From Lactarius indigo (lineage: Eukaryota; Basidiomycota; Agaricomycetes; Russulales; Russulaceae), in the NCBI GenBank assembly GCA_025766275.1, contig JAFKAC010000027.1, positions 620,001 to 684,000 of the forward strand: a DNA stretch of 64,000 bases, written 5' to 3'. How positions within the stretch are numbered: position 1 is the first letter of the stretch; each line of letters begins with the position of its first letter. Positions 52,576-63,622 of the stretch are shown one piece after another. The notes beneath the pieces were generated by a model, which was not told where the DNA came from, ran no database searches, and saw only the letters and a list, made by a program, of their open reading frames with translations. The translations under genes and the position numbers were made by a program.

Positions 52576-53168
52576 TGTTACGAACTTTCATTGGACTCAT
52601 TCTTTCTTTCTTCCTTCTTTCTGATAGCCCATCCCTGATACTATACGAGCCCTGTACGATTATGCGGACTTTACGATTACCCGGTTCCTATCATGTGCCC
52701 TGCTTATCGATGATCTTCTCTGATAAAGCTTGACATGTGTTAGTTTCCGACTTGTTCTCACTCACACGCAACCCCGCGTGATTCACCTTTTGTTCTCAAT
52801 ACGTCGGTGCTTTGTTCCCCTTATGTCTATTCCTTTGTCCCTCGATTCAGCGATGGCGCCATCTGTTTGCGGTAGCCATACAAACTCACCTCTATTTAAA
52901 CCTAGTCATACCTAGCTTGTACGGTAGACTAGACTTCTTGTGTAATACTACACTCGTCTAAAGCAGAACACCTCTGTGTGCTCTTTGTCTCACGAACCTT
53001 GTCTTCGCCAGACCTTCGAGTCTTAGCCTTCCTCTACGATCCAAGTGACTCGAGTCCTTGTGATCCTTGTTCATCATCTTCACTGAAGTCAAGCATTGGA
53101 GCTTGTACTCCCGCTCGATTGACTGACTTGATACAGGTCGTATCCAACGCCCCTGTAGTGGCGTTACA
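52576..53168 (+). repeat. Y1 3' LTR
   Basis: 593 bp, preceded by the purine-rich GACGGGGGGTAA and followed by GTAGC and the continuing G3 gag. Confidence 0.93.
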
Positions 53169-53173
53169 GTAGC

Positions 53174-54068
53174 CAATGGTTTCAGCCAGAGGTTCGAAAA
53201 CACATTGGAACGCGAACAAGCACAGGCCATACTACGAAAAGGATTCAAAATGACAGGGAAGGACATTGACAAGTACGTCAATGATTTCGAACAGCTCGCG
53301 CGGAAAGCTCATAACCGCCTCAACAAACCACAAACGATCGACCTCTTCACATCGGGTCTGCCAAAGGAACTCTTTAAAAACGCGTTCCAGTTCGACGACC
53401 CGATCACGTTCGACGATTGGAAGAGGGCCGTACTGAAGCGACAGAAGAACTACATTCATCTCAAGGCAAGGCTCAACGAGTACAAGAACACCCCAATGCA
53501 GCCAAAGAAGCAAAGCGGTAATGCGGGATGGACGCTCCCACAAAATCTACCTCAGAACAACCCATGGGCCATGGACACGTCGGCAGATCGTGCCAGAGTA
53601 AGGCTTGCGGGATCAGAAGACATCGATTTCAATAAACTGCCCCATACCTGGTCCCCGCCTCCATTTCCGCCAAGAGGAGGGCCCGGAGCTAGAGGACGCG
53701 GCAGAGGGGGATTGCGAAGGGACCTAAGGAATGTCCTCTGTTATAACTGTAACACTCCGGGACACCTCTCACGAAACTGCCCATACCCGCGACAGCAACG
53801 ACAGTGGCAGAACGCCCCATCTAGCAGTAGGATGACGGAAACCACCTGGTCCCCAGGACCGGTATTGCAATACGAACCATCGCTACCCGGCTACACAACG
53901 CCGTCAGTGAGCGCAACACCTGTGCCACAAATCAACACAGCCACAACCACCAGAACTGCTGGAGAACAGGCGAAGGAGTGGCTCACCCAGGTGGCCAATA
54001 GCACGGATGAGGTGAAAGACCTCATACTTCAAGATTTATGGGGAAAAGAGGGTTTTCAGGACGCCTAA
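53174..54068 (+). pseudogene. gag: G3 gag, 3' part
   Basis: Continues the gag broken at 28164: FSQRFENTLEREQAQAIL, FDDWKRAVLK, the knuckle CYNCNTPGHLSRNC and the end EGFQDA. Open over this part. It overlaps pol at GGGTTTT (54050-54056). Confidence 0.88.
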
Positions 54069-57000
54069 ACCCGTCAGTCTGGGTGAGGGCTTTACAATGT
54101 AATTCTGTAATTGTGACAACACGCTATCGATCTCTGCGAATTCCAGTGACTGTCCAAACGAATTACCAAACGACTGAAACACACGTGTTGGTCGACTCCG
54201 GAGCGACCGACAACTTTATCCAACCAAGCATGGCAGCACGGGCTGGGATCCCGGTGCAGCCTCTAGAAATGCCTCGCAAAATATGGAACATAGATAATAT
54301 GGAAAACAAAGCTGGGTTAATCACTCATTATGTTAACCTAGAAGTGACAACACGGGGACAGATAAAAAGGATGACCTTTCTGGTCACCGACCTTGGCAGC
54401 GAGGACATGGTGCTTGGTTACCCATGGCTAGGCGCCTTCGAACCCACCATCAGTTGGGCCACAGCAACCATGCATCCTGACATGCAACCAGTAGTACTGG
54501 CTACTACTAAAGAACTGCTCTCAGTGAGCACTGTTCGCGCCTTAATCACGACTGAAAAGGAAGCCATCGTACGAGAATTAGAAGAAGACACATTTGCTAG
54601 GGCCACCACCTCGACGGAACTGGCCATACAAGCAAAACAGCAGCAAACTGCGGCCACACTTCCCGCGGAGTATGCTACGTTCAGCACGCTTTTCAATGAG
54701 CAAGCCTCACACCGCTTCCCCCCGGCCAGACCATGGGATCATGCAATAGACTTTAAACTGTCCGCGCCAGCCGCGATAGATTGCAAAGTATACCCTATGA
54801 CGCAAAAAGAAGAGAGCGAACTTAAAGAGTTCCTTGACGAGAAATTGCGACAGGGGTATTTACGCCCCTCTATCTCCCCGTACACATCCTCCTTTTTCTT
54901 TATCAAAAAGAAGGACGGGAAGCTGCAACCCGTCCAGGACTACAGGGTCATCAACTCTCACACCATTCGCAACCAGTACCCGCTGCCACTCATTCAAGAC
55001 CTCATTCTCGACCTCAGTAATGCCCACATCTATACAAAACTAGACATCCGATGGGGCTACAACAACATCCGAATCCGCGATGGCGATCAAGAAAAAGCGG
55101 CGTTCAAAACCAAATTTGGCCTTTTTGAACCCATGGTAATGTTCTTCGGCCTCACCAACTCCCCCGCGACCTTCCAAGCCATGATGAACCATATTTACCG
55201 TGACACGATCGCAAAACACGAACACTGGGGCACTACGATACGTGTCTATATGGATGATATTGGAATTGCCACTCACTTCGATCATGATCTAGCGGCCCAT
55301 GTCGCTGCAGTGCGCGATGTCCTAACTGTCGCACAAGAGCACGACCTCTACTTCAAACTCAAAAAGTGCCTGTTCCACCAGCCGCGGATGGATTACCTGG
55401 GGGTAATCCTTGAAAGGGGGGTGACCCGAATGGACCCTGTAAAAGTCCAAGGCATTCAAGACTGGCCGACGCCAATGAAGGTCAAAGATGTCCGATCTTT
55501 CCTCGGATTCTGCAACTTTTACAGACTTTTCATCCACGGCTTCGCAACTCACGCTAATGATGAACAGCACACATGGAGGACATACTCACAGAGGGACAAA
55601 GTGTTCTGTGGTGAGATATGAGAGGTGGCTGGAAGCAGCAAACAGGAAGTCAAGCAGTGGAAGCTAGATGGTAGTCTGGCACACAAACAGTGAGAACTGA
55701 TAATGGTTATATTAGAGGGAAGGGAGCTTACCTGGCACACAAACAGTGAGAACTGATGTGGACCAGGAGCGTACATGGTACTCTACTTATACTCCTACAG
55801 AGGGTGACAGTAGTACAAGGTAAGTAACGCTAGTCACAGAATACAAAGGTGCTATTGTTCTACAAAGGGACAAAGGAGTGGACGCTTTGAGAACAAGGGG
55901 AAGGAGAACAAGAAGAGTCCAGAACTAGATGATATCATACTGACATCATAATAAGGATAATACCAAGTAAAGAACAAGGGAAAGTACAAAGGCGTTATAC
56001 AATGCAGAGTCCGGATGTATGATGTCATAGAGGTACAGTGATGTCATGAATGACGCAATGATAAGTCCAGATTGTACAGATCAAATAGTATCTAATCTAC
56101 AAGTCCTGTATATCTAATCTAAAGCAGTCCATGCTGCAAGTCCGGTCCGTACGAGCCGCTAAGTGTGCAAGGGTCACTTATCAACAGCTAAACCACTCAC
56201 GAAGTTGACACAAAAAGACGAGGGCTGGAGATGGACAGAAGACAAAGACAGGGCATTCAACATGCTTAAACGCCTTGTAACCGAAGAGCCGGTACTGGCG
56301 CACCCCGTCCTCCAGGATCCGTTTGAACTGGAAGTGGACGCCTTGGGCTATGCGGTGGGAGCCATACTACTACAAAAGAAATCTGATGGAAAACGACACC
56401 CCATAGGCTACTACTCAGCAACGCTCTTGGAAGCAGAGTGAAATTATGACATCTACGATCTAGAACTACTTGCGATAGTTAAGGCCCTGAGGAACTGGAG
56501 GCCGCTGCTGGCAGGAGCCCCGCACAAAATCAAAATTTACTCAGATCACCTAAACTTACAATATTGGAAGTCGCCGCAGAAGATTAGTAGGCGAGTTGCA
56601 AGGGAAGTACTCGAACTCTCCAAGTACGACTTTGAGATTCACCACATCAAAGGGAAAAACAATGGGAGGGCCGACGCACTATCACGGCGGCCTGATTACA
56701 ATCAAGGAGTAGAAGACAACAGCGAAGTGGTGGTGCTGCCACCTGAGGTCTTCGTCCGAGTCCTTAACACAGCAAGAACGTTGACCCTCAACCCGAACCT
56801 GCTGCAACCACAATATCAGCAAGACGAGCAAGTAATCAAGGTGTGGGTAGACCCCCACCAACTAAAGAAAATACAAGGGGAGTGGTACAAAGACGGCAGG
56901 TTCGTAATAACTGGACCGACATCGATACATCGGATACTAATTCACAACCACCACGACTTACCCATACACGGACACCCGGGAATCGCGAGGATGCAACAGA

Positions 57001-58691
57001 TCTTGGAAAGATATTACTGGTGGCCACAGCTACGAAGGGACGTCTATGAGTATGTCCAAGGGTGCGCCGAATGCCAGCGAAACAAAGTCAACACACGCCC
57101 CATACGTGCGGCCCTACATCCCATCACCCCAGTACTTGACGCGCTCCCTTTTCAAACCGTGGCGATAGACTTCATCACCAAGCTGCCAGTGTCAGAAGGG
57201 TATGATAGCATCCTCACCGTCACCGATCACGACTGCAGCAAAGCTTCGGTGTTCATACCATGCCGAGAAGAGATAACGGCAGAAGAAACCGCCGCATTGT
57301 ATGTCAGTCACGTTTTCAGACGATTCGGGTTACCGCGTAAAATCATCAGCGACCGTGACCCATGGTTCACATCCAAATTCACAAGAGAGGCGTGCAAAAT
57401 CCTAGGCGTCCAGCAAAACATCTCCACGGCATACCACCCATGCACCAACGGACAGTCGGAAAGGACCAACCAATGGCTGGAACAGTACTTGCGCTTCTGG
57501 GTAAACAAGCGTCAAGATAACTGGACCGCGTATCTGCCAATCGCCAAATTCGCGCACAACAACTGGCCCCACGAACACACGAAACAGTCGCCGTTTCAGC
57601 TTTTGATGGGATACGACCCACGAGCTGATTGGACCGATAAGCCATCCCTTGTTCCACAAGTGACTGCGTGACTGACACAACTGAAAGAAGCTAGAGGAGA
57701 CACCCAACGCCTTATGAAAAAGGCACAGGAAGCGTGGATACGCAACAAAGATACACCCAAGTTCCACGTCAATGACCTCGTGTGGCTAGAAGGGAAGCAC
57801 CTTCGGACCAATCAACCCACGGCGAAATTAGCGGCGCGACGCCACGGACCTTTCCGTGTGATACAGGTGATGTCGCCATACAACTATCGCCTTGAACTTC
57901 CCACACAGTGGACTATCCACCCAGTATTCCACATCGATCTTCTCACCCCGTACAAACAAACTACCCTCCATGGCAAGAACTTCCCACGACCACCACCAGA
58001 ACTTATCGATGGAGAAGAAGAGTACAAGGTTGAGGCCATTCTCGATGCCTGGCATTTCGGCAGAAAGAAGCGCCTCCAGTACCTCATCAAATGGAAGGGC
58101 TACTCAGACTCGGAGAATCAGTGGGTCGATAAGGACGACGTCTTTGCGCCAGAAGCAATTCGCCTATATCAGGAAATGCAAGCACGCGGGCAACAGGTTA
58201 AAACAAGTAGCGCAAAAGTTGAAGGAAGTCACCCATCTTTTCTTCGTTCTATCATCTCTCACATGCCTACTTCCCCCCTGCGACATGTCACCCAAGCAGC
58301 GCTCCTCGACTCCCTCGCACAAGACGCCCATGCCCTCTTGGCTGAGGACGACGACACCGAAGAACCCAACACTCAGCTCACGCCATACACACCTCTTGCG
58401 CCAGCAGAGGGGCCTATCACTGCACAAGAATGGGCCCACGTCATCACCCGATTCCCAGACCCAACAACTACCCCCAATGACGACTCCGCCGTCGTCCACG
58501 TCTTCCGAAATGATAGAGGCGAATGCGAACCGATCACCACTATCCCCCCAAGCAACGACCTCATCGGCATTCACGGAATTTTCCCAAGCAACGACCAGCG
58601 TTCAAGCGCTGATGGAGTACGAGTTGGAGGGGTGGAGGAGAGTAGCAGCGGAGTGGCAGAAGGAACAACTCGACTCCACGGCGGCCCAACT
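54038..58691 (+). pseudogene. pol: G3 pol, broken by a solo LTR and cut by copia
   Basis: Protease and reverse transcriptase (to 55557), C solo LTR, then the end of the reverse transcriptase and RNase H from 56192. TGA at 56439-56441 and at 57669-57671 (CGA in G2) break the frame. HHCC finger, integrase core, chromodomain (LIKWKGYSDSENQWV) and extension are recognisable. The overlapping frame starts at 58285. The copia element cuts it at 58691. Confidence 0.88.
55558..56186 (-). mobile_element. Solo LTR, copia family C (629 bp)
   Basis: TGATGAACAG ... TTATCAACA with duplication GCTAA (55553-55557, 56187-56191). Excising it with one copy of GCTAA restores the G3 reverse transcriptase (HGFATHAKPLTKL). 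Confidence 0.95.
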
Positions 58692-59292
58692 TGATGAACA
58701 GCACAAAATAGAGAGCATACTCACAGTGGCAAAGATGACTGTGGTGAGATATGCAGAGAGTGCTTGAAGCAGCAACAGGGAGTTGTCAGGCAAGTAAAGC
58801 AAGAGTGTCTGGCACACAACAGTGAGGAACTGATTATACATTGGAGAGGAGGAAACATACCTGGCACACAACAGTGAGGAACTGATGTGGACCAGGAGCG
58901 TACAAGCCTACTACTTATACTATACAGGGCAGTGACACTATTACAAGGGAAGTAACATAGAGTCACACAATACAAGAGACGTTGTTCTACATGTGGGACA
59001 AAGGAGTGTGCTAATGGAGAACAAGGAGCGCAAAACAAAGAGAGTCCAGACTAAGATGATATCATAATGACATCACAATAAAGATAACGCTAGAAAAAGA
59101 ACAAAGGAAGCAGTACAATGAAGAGTCCGGAGTAGTCCATATGATGTCATTGTACAGTGATGTCATAGAAGTACTAGATTGTACAGATCAAACCAAATCT
59201 AATCTAAAGCGGTCCTAATTAATCTACAGCAGTCCATATCTGTAAGTCCGGTCCGTTAGAGCCGCTAAGTGCGCAAGGGTCACTTATCAACA
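58692..59292 (-). repeat. Copia element 3' LTR (601 bp)
   Basis: Same sequence type as the five solo LTRs, but its inner side joins the copia internal region: on the minus strand a purine tract (CACGGGGAGA at 59293-59302) sits directly before TGTTGATAAG. The outer flank is CAACT (58687-58691), which should recur beyond the far LTR. Confidence 0.93.
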
Positions 59293-59311
59293 TCTCCCCG
59301 TGATCTACAAT

Positions 59312-62300
59312 CTAAGTACACACAAGTCCCATGTCATCGTTGTGCTTCTGCAGCAGGACACGCGGTAGTGACTTTGTAAAGCCATCCGCAACCATATCCA
59401 CAGTAGGAGTTCTAATGAGGGTGATGGTTCCCTTTTCGATGTACTCCCTAATGACATGATGCCGTATGGCAATGTGCTTAGACCGTCTCCCAGTGACAGG
59501 GTTCAAGGCCAAGTCAATGGCACCCTTATTGTCACCATGAAGTGGGATGGGGTCGTCGACCTCGTACCCGAGTTCCGTGAGGAAGCTCTGATACCACGCA
59601 GCCTGGTTAGCCGCGTCGATCATGGCCATGTATTCCGCTTCCGTTGTGTTTTGGGCAACAGTCTTTTGCTTGCGCGAAGACCAGCTTATTGCACCGTTAG
59701 CTAGTAGGAACACATAACCAGAGGTGGAGTGGCGGTCGTCAGTCTGATCAGCCAGACTGGAATCAGTGTAGCCATGAAGGCCATCGCCATTGGCGCCATC
59801 ATAGATAATACGCATATCCATAGTTCCCACTAAGTAGGACAGGACATACTGCGCAAGTCGCAGATGTTGTGGTGAAGGGTTCGCTGCGTACTGCGCCAAA
59901 CGTGACACAGCGAAGGAGATATCTGGCCTAGTGCCAATCTGCACATAAAGCAGACTCCCAATCAAAGACTGGTAGTGGGAAATATCTGAGGCAGTTGCCT
60001 GCGACGTATATTTAATCAGGTGCTCGTCAGCACCAGCGGGCAAGGGTGTGTTGTGTGGTGTGGCATCAGACATGCCAAAGCGTTCAAGGACATCCTTGAT
60101 GTAGCCAGACTGATCTATTTCGATGCGTCTAAGGGAGCGGTCACGCACAATGCGCATACCAAGATAAGACTCTATCTCCCCGAGATCTGTCATCTCATAG
60201 CGTTCAGACAAATCTGACTTCAAACGCTTGATACCACTCAGCGAGGGACCCAATATAGTGATGTCGTCAACGTAGACAATAACGAAGAGTGGATCATACC
60301 CCTCCCGTTGAGGCATCACATATATGCCAGCATCAGCAAACGTCCACTTGAAGCCGAGTGCAGTGAGCACTCCATGGAATTGCAAGTTCCATGCGCGGGA
60401 GGCTTGTTTGAGACCATAGATCGCCTTAACTAGGCGACACACCTTCGTCTCAGAGCCAGTGACAGTGAAACCTTGTGGCTGCTCCATGTAAATCTCCTCG
60501 TCAAGCACGCCATTGAGAAAAGCAGACTTAACATCCATCTGATGGATGTGCCAGTCCTCCAGCGCGGCCAACGCCAGAAGTAATCGTAGCGACTCAAATC
60601 GTGCGACGGGAGAGAAGGTTTCATCAAAATCTACGCCAGGGATCTGCGTGAATCCCTTAGCCACCAAGCGAGCTCTGTAGCGGCCATCCGCTTTGAGCTT
60701 AAAGACCCATTTGGATTTTACTGCCTTACGATTAGGCGGGAGATCCACTAACTCCCAAGTCCCATTCTTAGCTAGGGCGTCCATTTCATACTGACACGCC
60801 TTAGTCCACTCATCTGCAGCTGCAGACCGCATGGCCTCTGCATAGGTTGCAGGGTCTCGGCCAATAAAAGCAGCAGCCAGTAACTCCGCATACCCCAGAC
60901 GCCTGCCGCGCCATGCCGCATTGTCCGCATTGAAGTAACGCGGATTAGGGACAGGGGCACGAGCACTGCGCCTTGGTGCATTGTCCATCTCGCGCAACAG
61001 CTGACTACGCTGTGCACGATCCTCAAATCCCCCAGGCATTTCTGGTGAGGGAGGAGGGACATGGCGCATAATGCGCGTTGCACTAGGACGCGGCGGGGGT
61101 GAAGTAGGAGTGGTCTGCTCACGTTTAGGTGTGGTGGGCAGAGCTGGCAGAGCAGGTGGTGGTGTGGTAGGGCGTGGTTGGACTTGTGGAGGGTCTAGGA
61201 GCTTTTCAACATCCTCCTCCTCACTACTACTGGAGTGTGCAGGGGAGGGGGCTCGCATTGGTGGTAACGCCGGCGGGTGAGGCACGGCAGTCACTGTTGT
61301 GCTGGGCACGACTGGTGGTGAAGGTGTGGGGTGTGTCTCAACACCCTGAAGGGACGGAAAGCTACTCTCGTCGAATGTCACATCCCTGGACACTCGGACG
61401 GAGCGGGTTGAGCGGTCCCAGAGCTTATAGCCCTTAGATTCGGGCTCAAACCCGATAAGCGTGACCTCAATGGCCTTCGCATCCAATTTGCGACGCTTAT
61501 CAGCGGGTACGTGCATGTACCCCTTGCATCCGAAGACGCGAAGATGTGAGACATCGGGCACTTTGCCAGAGTGCCAGAGCTCATAAGGAGTGCGCCATTT
61601 AAGCCCACGAACTGGAGAGCGGTTATAGATGTGCACAGCTGCGCACACCGCATGCTCCCAGAAGCCTTTAGACATGCCAGCTGTGTGAAGCATGGACATT
61701 GCCTTATCCATAATGGTGCGGTTAAACCGCTCGGCTTTTCCGTTAGACTGTGGTGAACCCGGCATCGTGAGGTGATGCTCTATCCCTTTCTGCTTAAGAA
61801 TGTCCTGCGTGACACTTGACATGTACTCGCCACCGCGGTCAGAGTGCAGAGCGCGCAGTTTATGGCCAGACTGGGTTTCACCCCAGGCCAAATACATTTG
61901 CAGCGACTTAGCAAACTGGTCCTTTGACTTAAGGAAGTGAACCACAGTGAACTTAGTGTGGTCGTCTATGAAGGTGGCGGTGTAGGTTGAGCCTTGCAGG
62001 GACTGAGTCTGCATAGGACCGGCGAGGTCACTGTGCACGATCTCAAATTGACGAGTTGTCCTCTTGTTGGAGGACGCAGAAAAGGGTTGGTGAGTGGACT
62101 TGCCCATCTCGCACCCACGGCAGACTGTGTGGGCCGTGGTAGAGCTATCTATGTCCATGCCAGTAGTGGCAGAGGGACCATGCGCCTTTAGCGCCGCAGA
62201 GGAGATGTGTCCCATGCGTTGATGCCAGGTATCAAGTGTGGCAGCACTTGATTTTGTGTGGGCGTTGAGGCCGACGCTGGCTGCGTCCAACCAGTACAAG

Positions 62301-63622
62301 TTGTCCTCAAGGTAGCCTTTGGCCACACACTTTTGGTTGACAGATATTTTAAATGAGCCACTGTCAAAGGCAATCTCAGCACCCTTTTGTGCTAGGGCGC
62401 GTGTCGACAGGAAGCGCGTCTTTACCTGTGGTAGGTGTAGCACATTACTGAGGGTGATAGAGATTCCTTGGCTCGTTGTAAAGACGACAGACCTGACACC
62501 CACTTGGTCTATAGTGGACTTATCACCCAGGCGTACAGTGCCTTTAGTTGGGGTGTAGTCCTTGAAGTCAGACCGATGTGGTGTAATGTGGTGTGTAGCA
62601 CCACTGTCCATCATCCAACGCACACGCGAGGCAGCATACAAGGCAACACCGATTGATTCAGAGGCCCAATCTATCTTGGGCTCTACGACCTCCGTAATAG
62701 AGGCGGTGGTAGGTACTAGGACATGACTGTTGGCAGCCTTGTTGCCTGCTTTCTCCTTCTCCTTTGCGTCAGCCTCATCCTTCTTCCTCTTCCTGCAGTC
62801 AGGTTTGATGTGACCCTTTTTGTTGCAGTAGTGGCAAGTTAGACCAGAGTGGTCCTTCTTGCCCTTTTTGCCCGTCGGCTTGACGGGGGCCACCTTGTTG
62901 AGGGAAGAGCCAGAGGGCCCAGCTCGACGAGCTTCTTCTGACACTATGCGCGCAATTATTTCAGCGTGCTTGAGTGCGGAGGGGGCCCCACTAGCGAGGA
63001 TGGTTGAGGCCAACACCTCATAAGAGGGCGGCAGTGCGTGGAGGAGAATGAGACAGAACTGAGTGTCAGTGACACCCATCTGTGCGTTGGAAAGGGCAAC
63101 CCGCAGCTCATTGAGCTTGGCCAGCTGAGTGGCCATGGGTGCGGAGTCGTCGAGGCGGGCTTGTGTTAACTGGATCCACAGATTAAAGATAGTGGTGCTG
63201 CCCGAAGCACCAGCATATACGTCTCTGAGCTTGTCCCACTTGGCTTTGAAGGTGGGATAGGCGGCGTTGTCGGCGACGAGGGAGTAGACGTCAGGTTTGA
63301 GATAAAGGCGGAGATACGCCTTCGCCCGACGTTGTACTGAGTCCCATTCGTCTTGAGGGACATCAACTGGTCCATGGTGGAGGGTGAACACATCCTCTGC
63401 TTCGTGCAGCGTGAGGATGGCTTCAATCGTCCCAGACCACTCATTCCAGTGAGTGCCATCGAACTGTTCAAGGCGAATGCCAGAAGGCATGCCGAACGTT
63501 GCGCCATAGGCAGCAGAGATGCGTGCAGAGGGTGAGGATCCAGTGGGGGGAAGCGTAGAACCCCCCGCAGTAGCAGTAGCACCGGCAGCAGCGCCAGTGG
63601 GAGATGGTGCGCGAGAAGACAT
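59312..63622 (-). CDS. Ty1/copia Gag-Pol polyprotein
   Basis: Single open frame of 1436 residues. Gag region (LWIQLTQARLDDSAP), then a CCHC knuckle (CHYCNKKGHIKPDC, about 260) and protease (WMMDSGATHHI, about 337). Integrase has an HHCC finger (GHISSAAL ... CRGCEMGKS), LHSDRGGEY and GKAERFNRTI. A Pro/Ser linker holds APSPAHSSSSEEED. Reverse transcriptase has WHIHQMDVKSAFLNG and YVDD at about 1115. RNase H follows (YTDSSLADQTDDRHSTSGY, NTTEAEYMA, KHIAIRHHVIRE). Integrase before reverse transcriptase is the copia order. No stop or frameshift. The ATG at 63622 is standard. Confidence 0.95.
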   Translation of the reverse strand: MSSRAPSPTGAAAGATATAGGSTLPPTGSSPSARISAAYGATFGMPSGIRLEQFDGTHWNEWSGTIEAILTLHEAEDVFTLHHGPVDVPQDEWDSVQRRAKAYLRLYLKPDVYSLVADNAAYPTFKAKWDKLRDVYAGASGSTTIFNLWIQLTQARLDDSAPMATQLAKLNELRVALSNAQMGVTDTQFCLILLHALPPSYEVLASTILASGAPSALKHAEIIARIVSEEARRAGPSGSSLNKVAPVKPTGKKGKKDHSGLTCHYCNKKGHIKPDCRKRKKDEADAKEKEKAGNKAANSHVLVPTTASITEVVEPKIDWASESIGVALYAASRVRWMMDSGATHHITPHRSDFKDYTPTKGTVRLGDKSTIDQVGVRSVVFTTSQGISITLSNVLHLPQVKTRFLSTRALAQKGAEIAFDSGSFKISVNQKCVAKGYLEDNLYWLDAASVGLNAHTKSSAATLDTWHQRMGHISSAALKAHGPSATTGMDIDSSTTAHTVCRGCEMGKSTHQPFSASSNKRTTRQFEIVHSDLAGPMQTQSLQGSTYTATFIDDHTKFTVVHFLKSKDQFAKSLQMYLAWGETQSGHKLRALHSDRGGEYMSSVTQDILKQKGIEHHLTMPGSPQSNGKAERFNRTIMDKAMSMLHTAGMSKGFWEHAVCAAVHIYNRSPVRGLKWRTPYELWHSGKVPDVSHLRVFGCKGYMHVPADKRRKLDAKAIEVTLIGFEPESKGYKLWDRSTRSVRVSRDVTFDESSFPSLQGVETHPTPSPPVVPSTTVTAVPHPPALPPMRAPSPAHSSSSEEEDVEKLLDPPQVQPRPTTPPPALPALPTTPKREQTTPTSPPPRPSATRIMRHVPPPSPEMPGGFEDRAQRSQLLREMDNAPRRSARAPVPNPRYFNADNAAWRGRRLGYAELLAAAFIGRDPATYAEAMRSAAADEWTKACQYEMDALAKNGTWELVDLPPNRKAVKSKWVFKLKADGRYRARLVAKGFTQIPGVDFDETFSPVARFESLRLLLALAALEDWHIHQMDVKSAFLNGVLDEEIYMEQPQGFTVTGSETKVCRLVKAIYGLKQASRAWNLQFHGVLTALGFKWTFADAGIYVMPQREGYDPLFVIVYVDDITILGPSLSGIKRLKSDLSERYEMTDLGEIESYLGMRIVRDRSLRRIEIDQSGYIKDVLERFGMSDATPHNTPLPAGADEHLIKYTSQATASDISHYQSLIGSLLYVQIGTRPDISFAVSRLAQYAANPSPQHLRLAQYVLSYLVGTMDMRIIYDGANGDGLHGYTDSSLADQTDDRHSTSGYVFLLANGAISWSSRKQKTVAQNTTEAEYMAMIDAANQAAWYQSFLTELGYEVDDPIPLHGDNKGAIDLALNPVTGRRSKHIAIRHHVIREYIEKGTITLIRTPTVDMVADGFTKSLPRVLLQKHNDDMGLVCT

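Larger units (their letters stand above)
28165..53168 (+). mobile_element. Y1: gypsy family Y element, rearranged and carrying nested insertions
   Basis: Starts with TGTTACAAAC at 28165 and ends GGCGTTACA at 53168. Duplication GTAGC is on both sides (28160-28164, 53169-53173), and the G3 gag is continuous across it. 5' LTR 28165-28689 plus 36455-36522 (593 bp in all); 3' LTR 52576-53168 (593 bp). These two share variants (GAACTTTC-like start, AATACGTCGG, TTCATCATCTTCAC) that the two inner LTRs lack. The body was rearranged by an inversion with Y3. Confidence 0.85.
26465..58691 (+). mobile_element. G3: decayed gypsy element hosting the nested complex
   Basis: Same family as G1 and G2. 5' LTR 26465-26994, gag 27014-28164 continuing at 53174-54068, pol 54038-55557 continuing at 56192-58691. 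It is interrupted by Y1 in gag (duplication GTAGC), by a C solo LTR in the reverse transcriptase region (duplication GCTAA) and by the copia element near the 3' end. Its 3' LTR is outside the window, so the candidate left flank TCGGG cannot be checked. Confidence 0.88.

Noticed and set aside
39213..53168. Two independent tail-to-tail Y insertions instead of an inversion
   Set aside because: It would not explain why gag halves split at the same base with TTAAC/GTTAA flanks, or why the minus-strand copy lacks its own 5' LTR.
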